Assembly: GCA_045539475.1 (NCBI GenBank)
Contig: JAZQFJ010000002.1
Span: 1-64,000, forward strand
From: SIG480 sp045539475
GTDB taxonomy: Bacteria; Bacillota; Clostridia; Oscillospirales; JAAYXM01
Reading direction: 5' to 3'
DNA length: 64,000 nt
Shown: piece after piece, positions 1 through 9,338 of the stretch
Position numbering within the stretch: the stretch's first letter is position 1
Layout of the letters: each line of letters begins with the position of its first letter
The notes under the pieces: generated by a model
What the model was told of the DNA's origin: nothing
Database searches by the model: none
The model's input: the letters and a program-made list of their open reading frames with translations, nothing else
Program-made: the position numbers and the translations under genes

Positions 1-33
1 ACGAAAGTGCGCACTTGATGTTAAAATATTCAT
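1..33 (-). CDS. Possible 5' end of a gene running off the left edge
   Basis: On the minus strand an ATG at 33-31 opens eleven sense codons to the window edge (MNILTSSAHFR). A good purine-rich ribosome binding site (GGGGAG, positions 49-44) lies about ten bases upstream. Nothing more of the protein is visible, so no function can be assigned. The spacing and the AT-rich region behind it fit a gene divergent from valS. The call rests only on the start signal. Confidence 0.3.
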   Translation of the reverse strand, partial: MNILTSSAHFR

Positions 34-233
34 TGGAAAATGTCTCCCCTTTGATACATGTTTTTTGTGGTTATTAAACATTATATCATATTGGGAGTTC
101 ATTTTCCTTTTTATTTGTCACCCATCAATTGTATCATAACAAAAATTCAAAAAAATCTGACATATCATTGATTTCGACGTAATATACAAATACAATAATA
201 ACAAATTTTGTTGAATTTTACAGTATATTTTGC
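34..233. other. AT-rich intergenic region, nothing recognised
   Basis: This is an AT-rich stretch between the possible leftward gene and the valS promoter. I looked for a T-box leader, common before valS in Bacillota, but there is no TGGTACC-type box, terminator hairpin or coding frame. It probably carries divergent promoter elements for the leftward gene that I cannot define. Confidence 0.5.
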
Positions 234-262
234 TTGACATTAGACTGCGGATATTGTATTCT
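234..262 (+). promoter_or_regulatory. SigA-type promoter of valS
   Basis: A perfect -35 hexamer TTGACA (234-239) is followed, after 17 bases, by TATTCT (257-262). Both lie about 65 bases before the valS start. No other strong promoter is visible in this gap. Confidence 0.65.
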
Positions 263-328
263 ATTATAAGTGATAATAGATAGAAAATAAGCCGTTTTAT
301 AAAGCTTTGAAGAGAGGTAAAACATCAT

Positions 329-2974
329 ATGGCAAAGCAACTTGACAAGATTTACAATCCGCGTGACGTGGAATCACGTCTTTATAAAGAGTGGGAGGAA
401 AAAGGATACTTCCACGCAGAGGTAGACGAGAAGAAAAAAGCCTTCTCCATTGTTATGCCACCGCCGAACGTTACCGGTCAGCTTCACCTCGGCCACGCGC
501 TTGACTGCACTTTGCAGGATGCGCTTATCCGAACAAAGCGTATGCAGGGGTACTCTGCTCTCTGGCTTCCGGGAACGGACCATGCCGGCATCGCTACTCA
601 GATAAAGGTTGAGGAAACTCTCCGTAAGGAAGAAGGGCTCACTCGCCACGACCTCGGAAGAGATAAGTTCCTCGAGCGCGTCTGGGACTGGAAAAATAAA
701 TTCGGAAACAGAATCGTTGAACAGCAGAAAAAAATGGGTGCATCGTGCGACTGGGATCGTTCCCGCTTTACGATGGACGATATCTGCGCAAGAGCTGTCC
801 GCGAGGTTTTTGTCCGCCTTTATGAAAAGGGACTTATCTATCAGGGAAACAGAATCATAAACTGGTGCCCTCATTGCACTACTGCGCTTTCAGATGCAGA
901 GGTTGAATACAGCGAGCAGGAAGGAAAGTTCTGGCATATCAAGTATCCGGTAAAGGATTCCGATGAATTCGTCATTATCGCAACAACTCGCCCGGAAACA
1001 ATGATGGGTGACACTGCTGTTGCTGTTCATCCAGATGATGAAAGATACACTCACCTTGTCGGCAAAACGCTCATTCTTCCGCTCATGAACCGCGAAATTC
1101 CGGTTGTTGCGGATGAATATGTTGAGCGTGAATTCGGTACCGGATGTGTTAAGATCACACCGTGCCACGACCCCAACGACTTTGAGGTCGGAAAGCGTCA
1201 TAATCTTGAAGAAATTCTCGTTATCGACGAGCACGGCTGCATAAATGAAAACGGCGGTAAGTATAACGGACTCGACAGATACGAGGCGCGCAAGCAGATT
1301 ATTGCAGATCTCGAGGCAGAAGGCCTTCTTCTTGAGGTTCGCGATCATAAGCATAATGTCGGTCAGTGCTACCGTTGTAATACCGTTGTCGAACCGCTTA
1401 CATCAAAGCAGTGGTTTGTAAAGATGGGACCGCTTGCTGAGGAAGCGCTCCGCGTTGTAAATGACGGCACGGTTAAGTTTGTTCCGGACCGCTTCTCGAA
1501 GATTTACACGAACTGGATGGAAAATGTCCACGACTGGTGTATCTCCCGTCAGCTTTGGTGGGGACACAGAATCCCTGCATTTTACTGTGAGGATTGCGGA
1601 TTTGTAAATGTTTCCCGTGAGGATCCAACAAAGTGTGCAAAATGCGGAAGCACGCATCTTCGTCAGGAAGAGGATGTTCTTGATACATGGTTCTCATCTG
1701 CTCTCTGGCCGTTCTCAACTCTTGGCTGGCCGGAAAAAACGCCTGAGCTTGATTACTTCTATCCTACATCCGTTATGGTTACGGGTTATGATATTATCTT
1801 CTTCTGGGTTGCACGTATGATTTTCTCCGGCATGGAGCATTTAAAGCTTGAACCGTTCAAAACTGTTTTTATTCACGGTATCGTCCGCGATGCGCTTGGT
1901 AGAAAGATGTCCAAGTCGCTCAATAACGGCGTTGACCCGCTTGAGGTTATTGAGGAGTATGGTGCAGACGCTCTCCGCTTCACGCTCATTACCGGTAACT
2001 CTCCCGGAAATGACACCCGCTTTATTCCGGAGCGTGTTGAGGCTAACCGCAACTTTGCAAATAAGATATGGAACGCATCCCGCTTTGTTATGATGAATCT
2101 TAATATTGACAAGTGTGAGCTTCCGGCGGTATCCGAGCTTGAGCTTTCTGATAAATGGATTGTTTCAAAGTTTAACACCCTCGTTTCCGAGATTACAGAT
2201 AATATAGATAAGTTTGAACTCGGGATTGCAGCTCAGAAGCTTCAGGAGTTTATCAGAGATAACTACTGTGACTGGTATATTGAGCTTGTTAAGCCGCGTC
2301 TTTCCGATGATGCAGATACAAAGAGCCGCGAGACGGCAGAGAAGGTTCTTTGTTATGTCCTTTCAAATACATTAAAGCTTCTCCACCCGTTTATGCCGTT
2401 CATTACCGAGGAAATCTGGCAGACGCTCCCGCATGACGGTGAGTCGATTATGATTTCCGATTGGCCGAAGGCAGATGATGCATTGAACTTCAAGACGGAA
2501 GAAGAAAATATGGAACTTCTTATGCAGGCTATTCGAGCAATAAGAAACCGCAGAGCGGAAATGAACGTTCCTCCGTCAAGAAAGGCACAGCTCATTGTTA
2601 TTCCGGATGACGATAAGGCAAAGGCAATTTTTGAAACAGGAACTCCGTTCTTTATAAAGCTCGCTTCCGCTTCCGAGGTAATAATGTCCGAAGGGGTAGA
2701 GGATACCTCAAAGATGGTTTCTGTTGTATCTCAGTCGGCAAAGCTGTTTATTCCGATGAACGAGCTTATCGACACCGAAGCTGAACTTAAGCGCCTTACA
2801 AAAGAACGCGAGAAGGCTGAAAAGGATTTCAATATGATTAATGGCAAGCTCTCCAATGCAGGCTTTGTTGCAAAGGCTCCGGCAAATGTTGTTGAAGCAG
2901 AGCGCGAAAAGCTTGAAAAGGTAAAGGCTCTTCTTGCTAATATCGATGAGAGTATTGCAAAACTCAACGCATAA
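329..2974 (+). CDS. valS: Valyl-tRNA synthetase
   Basis: This class I aminoacyl-tRNA synthetase charges tRNA-Val in the cytoplasm and edits misactivated threonine. The 881-residue length is normal for ValRS. The HIGH signature appears as HLGH near residues 53-56 after the ValRS-typical PPPNVTG. KMSKS lies near 526-530, with the CP1 editing insertion between them. An anticodon-binding domain follows. The last ~70 residues are rich in charged heptads, the ValRS C-terminal coiled coil. The ATG start follows an AGAGAGG ribosome binding site at slightly long spacing. The gene stands alone with its own promoter and a strong terminator. No T-box was found upstream. Identification is firm. Confidence 0.97.
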   Translation: MAKQLDKIYNPRDVESRLYKEWEEKGYFHAEVDEKKKAFSIVMPPPNVTGQLHLGHALDCTLQDALIRTKRMQGYSALWLPGTDHAGIATQIKVEETLRKEEGLTRHDLGRDKFLERVWDWKNKFGNRIVEQQKKMGASCDWDRSRFTMDDICARAVREVFVRLYEKGLIYQGNRIINWCPHCTTALSDAEVEYSEQEGKFWHIKYPVKDSDEFVIIATTRPETMMGDTAVAVHPDDERYTHLVGKTLILPLMNREIPVVADEYVEREFGTGCVKITPCHDPNDFEVGKRHNLEEILVIDEHGCINENGGKYNGLDRYEARKQIIADLEAEGLLLEVRDHKHNVGQCYRCNTVVEPLTSKQWFVKMGPLAEEALRVVNDGTVKFVPDRFSKIYTNWMENVHDWCISRQLWWGHRIPAFYCEDCGFVNVSREDPTKCAKCGSTHLRQEEDVLDTWFSSALWPFSTLGWPEKTPELDYFYPTSVMVTGYDIIFFWVARMIFSGMEHLKLEPFKTVFIHGIVRDALGRKMSKSLNNGVDPLEVIEEYGADALRFTLITGNSPGNDTRFIPERVEANRNFANKIWNASRFVMMNLNIDKCELPAVSELELSDKWIVSKFNTLVSEITDNIDKFELGIAAQKLQEFIRDNYCDWYIELVKPRLSDDADTKSRETAEKVLCYVLSNTLKLLHPFMPFITEEIWQTLPHDGESIMISDWPKADDALNFKTEEENMELLMQAIRAIRNRRAEMNVPPSRKAQLIVIPDDDKAKAIFETGTPFFIKLASASEVIMSEGVEDTSKMVSVVSQSAKLFIPMNELIDTEAELKRLTKEREKAEKDFNMINGKLSNAGFVAKAPANVVEAEREKLEKVKALLANIDESIAKLNA

Positions 2975-2988
2975 GTTACCAAAATTTA

Positions 2989-3027
2989 ACACGGACGTAT
3001 CATTTTGCGGTGATACGTCCGTGTTTT
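2989..3027 (+). terminator. Intrinsic terminator of valS
   Basis: A long hairpin pairs AACACGGACGTATCA with TGATACGTCCGTGTT across a short loop and is followed by a T-rich run. It lies 15 bases after the valS stop codon. Confidence 0.85.
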
Positions 3028-3113
3028 GTTATAGAATTAACGTGTTTTGTGAATTGTGCAAAAAGACAAATAAAAATTTTTTAAAAATAAATCACAAAAT
3101 GCACAAAAAACAC

Positions 3114-3142
3114 TTGTAATTTTTTCTCTTTTGTTATATAAT
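3114..3142 (+). promoter_or_regulatory. SigA-type promoter of the EF-G gene
   Basis: TTGTAA (3114-3119), a 17-base spacer and a perfect TATAAT (3137-3142) lie about 70 bases before the start codon at 3211. The spacer is almost entirely T and A. Confidence 0.7.
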
Positions 3143-3210
3143 TAATAAAACTTAACATTTGCGTAATATGCGCAGATGTTATCTATCGGTAAAAAGGAGA
3201 GTAGAAGCAC

Positions 3211-5283
3211 ATGAATGTTTATCCCGCAACTAAAATAAGAAACGTATGTCTGTTAGGTCACGGTGGCGACGGAAAGACGTCGCTTGTCGAGAGCTTGCTT
3301 TATATGACGAAGAACATCGACCGCCTCGGTAAGGTTTCGGACGGGAACACCGTATCAGACTTTGATTCCGAAGAAATAAAGAGAAAGTTCAGCGTATCGG
3401 CAAGTATTGCGCCCGTTGAATTTTATGATCATAAATTTAATTTTATCGACACCCCCGGATACTTTGATTTTGTCGGTGAAGTATATCAGGCAATGCGCGT
3501 TGCAGACGCTGCAATCATCGTATGTACGGCAAAGACCGGCGTTCAGGTAGGAACAGAGCTTGCATGGAAGCGCGTTAATGAGAAAAAAATGCCGCGCATG
3601 TTCTACATATCAAAAATAGACGAAGAAAACGCGCGCTATTATCCGGTATACGAACAGCTTCGCGAGAAGTTTGGCGTTTCCGTCTGCCCGATGGTTATTC
3701 CGGCAATCGTTGATGAAAAGATTATTGGCATTATCGACCTTATCCCGATGAAGGCATATGAGCTCAAGGACGGCGCTGCCGTTGAGATGCCCATTCCGCC
3801 GCAGTGCATGGAAAGAGCGCTCATGGCAAGAGGTCAGATCGCAGAAAGCGTTGCTGAAACCTGCGAAGAGTATATGGATAAGTACTTCGCCGGCGAGGAG
3901 TTCACAATCGAAGAGTATATGGACGGTGTAAAGCGCGGCGTTATGGACGGAACTCTTGCTCCGGTATTCACAGGTTCTGCGTTTACGGGTATTGGCTCTC
4001 TTGCTCTTCTCCGCGGTCTTATCGGATATTCTCCGTGCCCGATTGATGCGCCGAAGGATATGGCAGTTACGGAGGAAAACGAGCTTGTTGAAATTACCGT
4101 TGGTGATGATGACAGCCCGCTTGCAATCGTATTCAAAACCGTTTCCGACCAGTACGGAAAGGTTTCCTTCTTCAAGGTTCTTTCGGGTAAAGTCAAGAGT
4201 GATATGTCGCTCTTCAACCCGAGAACAGGCGAGACGGAAAAGATCGGACATCTCTATCATGTTGTAGGTAAAAAGCGCATTGATGTTGATGAAATCACAA
4301 CCGGTGATATCGGCGCTGTTGCGAAGCTTGCCGTCACAAGAACGGGCGACACGCTCTGCGCTTCAAATAAAAAGGTTCACCTTACGGGTATCAATTTCCC
4401 GATTCCGACATATTCTCTCGCTGTCAACCCGAAGGTTAAGGGCGGAGAAGAAAAAATCGCTTCCGGCCTTGCGCGTCTTGCGGAAGAAGATGTCACCTTT
4501 AAGACTGTAAATAACTCAGAAACACGTCAGTTTGTCGTTACAGGATATGGCGATATTCACATCGACGTTCTTTGCTCAAAGCTTAAGGCTCGCTTCAATG
4601 TTGATGTTGACCTCGTAGAACCCAGAGTGCCTTATCGCGAAAAGATTCGCAAAAAGGTCAAGGTTCAGGGACGCCATAAGAAACAGTCCGGCGGTCACGG
4701 TCAGTTCGGTGACGTATGGATTGAGTTCCAGCCCGGCGATGTTGAAGACCTCGTATTCGAAGAGAAGATTGTCGGCGGCGCAGTTCCGAAGAACTTCTTC
4801 CCGGCTGTTGAAAAGGGTCTCCGTGATTCTATCGCAAAGGGTGTTCTTGCGGGCTTCCCGGTTGTTTACTTAAAGGCAACTCTTGTTGATGGCTCTTACC
4901 ACGATGTTGACTCGTCTGAAATGGCGTTCAAGGTTGCGGCAAACCTTGCTTATAAGGCAGGTCTCCCGCAGGCAGATCCGGTTCTTCTCGAACCGATAGG
5001 CAGCCTTAAGGTTTACATTCCGGACAGCTACATGGGCGACGTGATCGGTGACCTCAATAAGCGCCGCGGCAGAGTTCTCGGTATGAATCCGGCAGAGGGT
5101 GGAAATTCCGTTGTCGAGGCTGAGGTTCCGATGGCTGAGATGAACACATACACAATCGACCTTCGCTCCATGACTCAGGGAAGAGGCTCATTTGAGTTTA
5201 ACTTTGAGAGATATGAAGACGCTCCGTTCAATATCCAGCAGAAGATTATCGACGAGCGTAAGGCATATATGGAAGAAGATTAA
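3211..5283 (+). CDS. Elongation factor G, EF-G-2-like translational GTPase
   Basis: This 690-residue GTPase has the full EF-G domain order: G domain, domain II, III, IV and V. The P-loop is GHGGDGKT (16-23) and the G4 motif is SKID (134-137). The G3 motif reads DTPGY (80-84), where canonical EF-G has DTPGH. The missing histidine, which positions the catalytic water, is typical of the EF-G-2-like branch found beside a standard fusA. Domain V carries the usual GDVIGDLNKRRG segment. It starts with ATG after an AAGGAG site. It is monocistronic with its own terminator. The exact role of this paralogue (translocation, recycling or stress) is unsettled, so I leave the symbol blank. Confidence 0.9.
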   Translation: MNVYPATKIRNVCLLGHGGDGKTSLVESLLYMTKNIDRLGKVSDGNTVSDFDSEEIKRKFSVSASIAPVEFYDHKFNFIDTPGYFDFVGEVYQAMRVADAAIIVCTAKTGVQVGTELAWKRVNEKKMPRMFYISKIDEENARYYPVYEQLREKFGVSVCPMVIPAIVDEKIIGIIDLIPMKAYELKDGAAVEMPIPPQCMERALMARGQIAESVAETCEEYMDKYFAGEEFTIEEYMDGVKRGVMDGTLAPVFTGSAFTGIGSLALLRGLIGYSPCPIDAPKDMAVTEENELVEITVGDDDSPLAIVFKTVSDQYGKVSFFKVLSGKVKSDMSLFNPRTGETEKIGHLYHVVGKKRIDVDEITTGDIGAVAKLAVTRTGDTLCASNKKVHLTGINFPIPTYSLAVNPKVKGGEEKIASGLARLAEEDVTFKTVNNSETRQFVVTGYGDIHIDVLCSKLKARFNVDVDLVEPRVPYREKIRKKVKVQGRHKKQSGGHGQFGDVWIEFQPGDVEDLVFEEKIVGGAVPKNFFPAVEKGLRDSIAKGVLAGFPVVYLKATLVDGSYHDVDSSEMAFKVAANLAYKAGLPQADPVLLEPIGSLKVYIPDSYMGDVIGDLNKRRGRVLGMNPAEGGNSVVEAEVPMAEMNTYTIDLRSMTQGRGSFEFNFERYEDAPFNIQQKIIDERKAYMEED

Positions 5284-5297
5284 TAGAACAGTTCAGG

Positions 5298-5326
5298 AAG
5301 GGATGCGTTTTCGCATCCCTTTTTTG
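5298..5326 (+). terminator. Intrinsic terminator of the EF-G gene
   Basis: A GC-rich hairpin (GGGATGCG, TTTT loop, CGCATCCC) is followed by six Ts. It begins 15 bases after the stop codon. Confidence 0.9.
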
Positions 5327-5363
5327 ATACTGTTCTGCATTTATTGCTATTGTTTTTTCTTTC

Positions 5364-5391
5364 TTGCTATGGTAAAATATAATGGTAAAAT
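5364..5391 (+). promoter_or_regulatory. Possible promoter for the cobalamin riboswitch transcript
   Basis: TTGCTA (5364-5369) and TAAAAT (5386-5391) are spaced by 16 bases and sit about 25 bases before the riboswitch. Other TATAAT-like hexamers occur nearby in this AT-rich stretch, so the exact choice is uncertain. Confidence 0.35.
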
Positions 5392-5414
5392 TTAATATAA
5401 TCACACAGAGTGTC

Positions 5415-5605
5415 GTGTGCGCTGTAAAAGATTTATGATCAAGGCGTGCGCGGTGAAAAGGAAACACGGTCAGAATCCGTGACGATACCAGTCGCTGTGT
5501 GCACCAAAGAACGTTTATCCGTCGGTGAAAGCCGGTCATTGGGAAACTGAGAAGGCAGGGTGAACGGGCGTTTTTATGTGGTGCGAGTCAAAAGACCTGC
5601 TCTGA
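5415..5605 (+). promoter_or_regulatory. Cobalamin (B12) riboswitch
   Basis: The block contains the ordered conserved elements of the cobalamin aptamer. GGTGAAAAGGAA starts at 5452, followed by a hairpin closing with GAATCCGTGACG. A GTCGCTGT version of the B12 box is at 5491-5498. Then come a GGGAAACTGAGAAGGC segment ending near 5555 and GAGTCAAAAGACCTGCT at 5585-5601. It lies in the leader of the downstream operon and is followed by an intrinsic terminator. This fits transcription attenuation: B12 bound, transcription off. The B12 box departs from the usual CGCAACTGT form, so a structure-based search would be a useful confirmation. Confidence 0.85.
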
Positions 5606-5698
5606 TGCTTTTCCGTACTTGCTTTTTGCATAGGAAAGGTAGTTTTGTCCGGCGATGTATTTTCGTGCGGGCAGAATGTGTGATGCGGGAAAACTGCC

Positions 5699-5737
5699 GC
5701 AGTAGTCTTTGTTTTTTCAAAGATTACTGCTTTTTTG
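5699..5737 (+). terminator. Regulatory terminator (expression platform) of the B12 riboswitch
   Basis: GCAGTAGTCTTTG pairs with CAAAGATTACTGC across a T6 loop and is followed by six Ts. It sits between the aptamer and the first gene, about 95 bases before the start codon, as expected for a riboswitch-controlled attenuator. Confidence 0.85.
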
Positions 5738-5829
5738 TTTTTCCGGACTTTGAGGGGGTGGCTGCCTATGTCCCGGTATTGGCATAGAAATTATTATATT
5801 AAATTTTAACTGAAAGAGGAAAAAAGAAA

Positions 5830-8800
5830 ATGAAAGTAAAAAGAATTTTAAGCCTTGTATTATCTCTTGTGATAATGCTTGGCGCAGTCGCCACACCCGC
5901 ATTCGCGGAAAATGAAAACATAAACGTTACGGTAAAGTTTGATGCATCTGTCGTAGCGGCGGATATGGATACGCTCTATTCCGATTTAAAAGCATCATAT
6001 ATTATTGGCGAAGAAACAACAAATCTTCCGGAGAATATAACGGTAACGGTTCCGAAAGGCTCTACCGTGAAAGAAGTTCTTGAAGCCGCCCGGGAACAAT
6101 CGGGTTTTGGACCTGTCGTCTTTGATGGAACCCTTATTGAGCAGATTGGTTATGTCGGAAAAGAAATTCTCGGAAACCTTGTGAACATTCCCGTTGGTGA
6201 GTATTCTAGCGGAAATGTCTTTAATTCCGCGGGGTGGAGCTTCTGTATTGATGGGGAAGGTCTCACCGCCGGTGTGGAAACCGCTACGGTAACAAACGAC
6301 GGTGCAGTTGTTGAAGGACGCTTCGGGCTTTATACAGGCTTTGGTGCAGACTGGAGTATGATCCATTATGACAGAATTTTTCTTGATAACTATGCCAAGC
6401 TGAAAGAATTAACGGAAGCAGAGGTAGATACAAGCACTTTCAGTGAAAAGCAGATTCAGAAGCTTACTGCCGAAAAAGCAGAAGCCGAAGCGCTTCTTGC
6501 GGAAATCTATAACGAAGCCGCTCTTAATGAGGATGTTTCTGCAATACTGCGTGATCTTCACTCCGACTTTAAAACAAGCGGCGGTATGTGGATTGGGTAT
6601 TTTGAGAAAAAAGGGACAAGCTTATGGGGAACAGGCTCTCCGACAGAAATGCTTGAAAAAGCCGCAAGGGAATTAGCAGCCGCAATGCATCCGCTTCCGG
6701 AAAACTTACTTTCAGAGCTTTATGTAACAACGCTTTCTGGAACTGCGGATGACAACCTTATTACAGACTTTGCAAGCGATAAGTATGAATATATCATAAA
6801 AGATTATACAAAGAACTTTCTTCCGAAGTTTATAAAGTGGAAGAGCGTCGCGGCATCAGAGGATGCATCTGTCGACGTAACACTCAACGGAGAAAGCGTT
6901 TCACCGTCAGAGCTTAATGACAACTGGAAACAGTATAATACGCTCAATTGGGAAGACGGAATATTAAACACTCTTACCTTCACTGTTACGCCTCCTGAGG
7001 AGAGTTCGCTTGAGCCGACGGTATACACCGTAAAAATCTATTCCGAGGTTACGGATGCGCAGAAGGTTTCTCTTGCAAAGGAAAAGCTTAACTGGGATTC
7101 TATAAGGGGACTGAACAAAAGCCAGTCTGAGATTACCTCGTCTCTTGTTCTGCCGTCAGAAATCGAACTTCCGGACATCGGAAAAGTTGCAGTTACATGG
7201 AGCGGGTTTGACAGAGTAGTCCTCGGAGAAAAAGGTGATATTCTTTCCCGTCCGCAAGCCGAAACACCGATAACTCTTACGGCTACGCTTGCTTCTGGTG
7301 AGAGTAATGACACCTGCGAATTTGAACTCATTATTCTTCCGCCGACGGAAAAAGAAGAACGTGACGCGCGAATTTCTTCTTTGCTTGAAAATATTGCGAA
7401 AACGTATACAGATAAAAGCTCATACTGGGAAGTAATGGATATGGGTGCGTATAAGAAATATGCGCCCGAAACCGAAGCTGTTTTGTCCGATGATGCACTG
7501 CGTACATTTGTTACGACAGGCATCAAAGCTGTTTCTGAAAGCGATAAGGATGCGGATCTTGCAAAGGCAATTCTCGCGCTTACTGCACAGGGAAAGGATG
7601 CAACGAGATTATATAAGGTTAACAGCAACACACCGATGAACGCCGTCCAAAAATTAAGCGGCACGGAACACTCGACAAGCGTTTGGAGCGCACCGTACAC
7701 CCTTGCGGCATATAACAGAGATGAGTACGAAAACCGCGGGAAGGAGCTTTCTCTTGTCAACGCTCTCCTCGCGTCACAGGGCGAGAATGGGGCATGGGAT
7801 GAGTATGGAACGATAGATACTACCGCAAATGCAATCGCCGGTCTTTCGTTCTACTTAAACGATGAAGACGTTGAGATAAAGACCAATGTAACCAAAGCAA
7901 TCGAAGCAGCTCTTACATACTTGTCCGAACAGCAAAATGCAGACGGAAGCTTTTCTGATTCGTGGTCAGGAAGAAATTCAAATTCAACCGCAATGGTTGC
8001 GATTGCCCTCGCTGCGGCAGGTGTGGATGTTGAGGAAGATACTCGTTTTATAAAGAACGGTAATAGCGTCATAGATGGGCTTCTTTCGTTTGCGCTTGAA
8101 GATAACAGCGGATTTGGGTATACGGATAACATCACCGCGAGTGACTACTCAACAGAGCAGGCCTTCCGCGCACTCATCGCGCTTGCCGGCGCAATGAAAG
8201 CAGACGCGGCATATAATGTATATGATTTTAACGGTATCACTCTTTCGCCTGCACGCGCGACGGATGAGTATACAGGAGGAAGCGCACCTTCCGCACCGCA
8301 GGGGAACAGTATTTCCGTCTCACTCACAATAAAGGCGGATAACGGGAATTGGCTTAGCTCATATAACGTCACTCTTCCGGGTGACGGAGCAACAGTATAT
8401 CATGCATTCGTAAAAGGATGCAACGAAAACAACCTGAAATATGAAGGCGCAGACACGGGATATGTTTCCTCTATTACAAAGGGGAATAAAACCCTTGCTG
8501 AATTTGGTGCGGGTAAAAATTCGGGTTGGCTCTATAAATTAAACGGAGAAGCTCCGCTTCTCGGAATAAGAGAATGCGCAATAAAAAATGGTGACAGTAT
8601 TGAGTTTTTCTATACAAAAGATTACACGAAAGAACCGGCAATAGGTGGCCTTGCTGCATCCGGAAATGCAGAAAAGGCAGAAGAAAAAGTGGAGGAAGAA
8701 AAGACACCTGACGCACAGCCTTCAAAAACAGATTTTGCCGATGTTCCGGATGGCGCTTGGTATAAGAACGCAGTCGAATTCGCCGTTGAAAACAATCTCT

Positions 8801-9279
8801 TTAACGGTGTGTCGGAAAAAGAGTTCGCTCCGTCCGTTTCAATGACCCGCGCAATGCTTGTAACTGTGCTTTATCGACTTGAAAAAGCCGAAGACCCGGA
8901 AAAGGTTAATTCATTCGCAGATATTCCTGCAGGAGTGTGGTATTCCAATCCTGTTGCATGGGCGGCAAATAACGGTATTGTAACAGGTGTGAGCGAAAGT
9001 CGTTTTGCTCCGGATACAGGTGTAACGCGTGAGCAGATGGCGGCTATCCTTTATAGATACGCAAGTCTGAAGGGGTATGTAAAGCAAAATGAATTTGCGC
9101 TTTCAGAATTTGCTGATTCCGATAATATAAGCACATGGGCATATGATGCACTTTGCTGGGCGAATGCTGAACAGCTTATAAACGGAAGAGAAAACGGTTT
9201 TCTTGCACCGCAGGAAGGTGCAACGCGTGCCGAGGTAGCGGCGATTCTTATGCGTTTCTGTGAAAAGTATATAAAATAG
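5830..9279 (+). CDS. SLH-anchored intrinsic-factor-like cobalamin-binding surface protein
   Basis: This 1149-residue exported protein has a signal peptide (1-26, AFA cleavage). A DUF4430-like segment lies at ~70-175 (GWSFCIDG). A mixed region and an atrophied Ig-like domain span ~415-505. An alpha/alpha-barrel region of prenyltransferase-type repeats (QQNADGSF, SQGENGAWDEYG) covers ~513-810. A second DUF4430 domain is at ~827-936 (SGWLYKLNG, LKYEG). Three SLH repeats (~968-1144) should bind the S-layer or wall polymer. In human intrinsic factor and transcobalamin an alpha6/alpha6 barrel and a DUF4430-fold beta domain clamp B12 between them; the order here is the same. The cobalamin riboswitch upstream and the ECF genes downstream support a B12 receptor role. 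Domain calls are by eye; binding is inferred. Confidence 0.8.
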   Translation: MKVKRILSLVLSLVIMLGAVATPAFAENENINVTVKFDASVVAADMDTLYSDLKASYIIGEETTNLPENITVTVPKGSTVKEVLEAAREQSGFGPVVFDGTLIEQIGYVGKEILGNLVNIPVGEYSSGNVFNSAGWSFCIDGEGLTAGVETATVTNDGAVVEGRFGLYTGFGADWSMIHYDRIFLDNYAKLKELTEAEVDTSTFSEKQIQKLTAEKAEAEALLAEIYNEAALNEDVSAILRDLHSDFKTSGGMWIGYFEKKGTSLWGTGSPTEMLEKAARELAAAMHPLPENLLSELYVTTLSGTADDNLITDFASDKYEYIIKDYTKNFLPKFIKWKSVAASEDASVDVTLNGESVSPSELNDNWKQYNTLNWEDGILNTLTFTVTPPEESSLEPTVYTVKIYSEVTDAQKVSLAKEKLNWDSIRGLNKSQSEITSSLVLPSEIELPDIGKVAVTWSGFDRVVLGEKGDILSRPQAETPITLTATLASGESNDTCEFELIILPPTEKEERDARISSLLENIAKTYTDKSSYWEVMDMGAYKKYAPETEAVLSDDALRTFVTTGIKAVSESDKDADLAKAILALTAQGKDATRLYKVNSNTPMNAVQKLSGTEHSTSVWSAPYTLAAYNRDEYENRGKELSLVNALLASQGENGAWDEYGTIDTTANAIAGLSFYLNDEDVEIKTNVTKAIEAALTYLSEQQNADGSFSDSWSGRNSNSTAMVAIALAAAGVDVEEDTRFIKNGNSVIDGLLSFALEDNSGFGYTDNITASDYSTEQAFRALIALAGAMKADAAYNVYDFNGITLSPARATDEYTGGSAPSAPQGNSISVSLTIKADNGNWLSSYNVTLPGDGATVYHAFVKGCNENNLKYEGADTGYVSSITKGNKTLAEFGAGKNSGWLYKLNGEAPLLGIRECAIKNGDSIEFFYTKDYTKEPAIGGLAASGNAEKAEEKVEEEKTPDAQPSKTDFADVPDGAWYKNAVEFAVENNLFNGVSEKEFAPSVSMTRAMLVTVLYRLEKAEDPEKVNSFADIPAGVWYSNPVAWAANNGIVTGVSESRFAPDTGVTREQMAAILYRYASLKGYVKQNEFALSEFADSDNISTWAYDALCWANAEQLINGRENGFLAPQEGATRAEVAAILMRFCEKYIK

Positions 9280-9286
9280 GTTTATT

Positions 9287-9318
9287 TTTGCAAGAGCGAC
9301 TTTTGTCGCTCTTGCAAA
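9287..9318 (+). other. Intercistronic stem-loop without U-tract
   Basis: TTTGCAAGAGCGAC pairs perfectly with GTCGCTCTTGCAAA around a TTTT loop. It begins seven bases after the stop of the SLH protein. No T-run follows it on either strand, so it is not a classical terminator. It may stabilise the upstream mRNA end or attenuate expression of the following genes. Confidence 0.6.
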
Positions 9319-9338
9319 GCGGATATTAAGGTGATGGA

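Noticed and set aside
34..328. T-box leader upstream of valS
   Set aside because: No TGGTACC-like box, AGTA box or terminator hairpin is present.
5560..5787. Short open frame overlapping the end of the cobalamin riboswitch
   Set aside because: It covers conserved aptamer elements and the attenuator hairpin, lacks a ribosome binding site and has no recognisable protein features.
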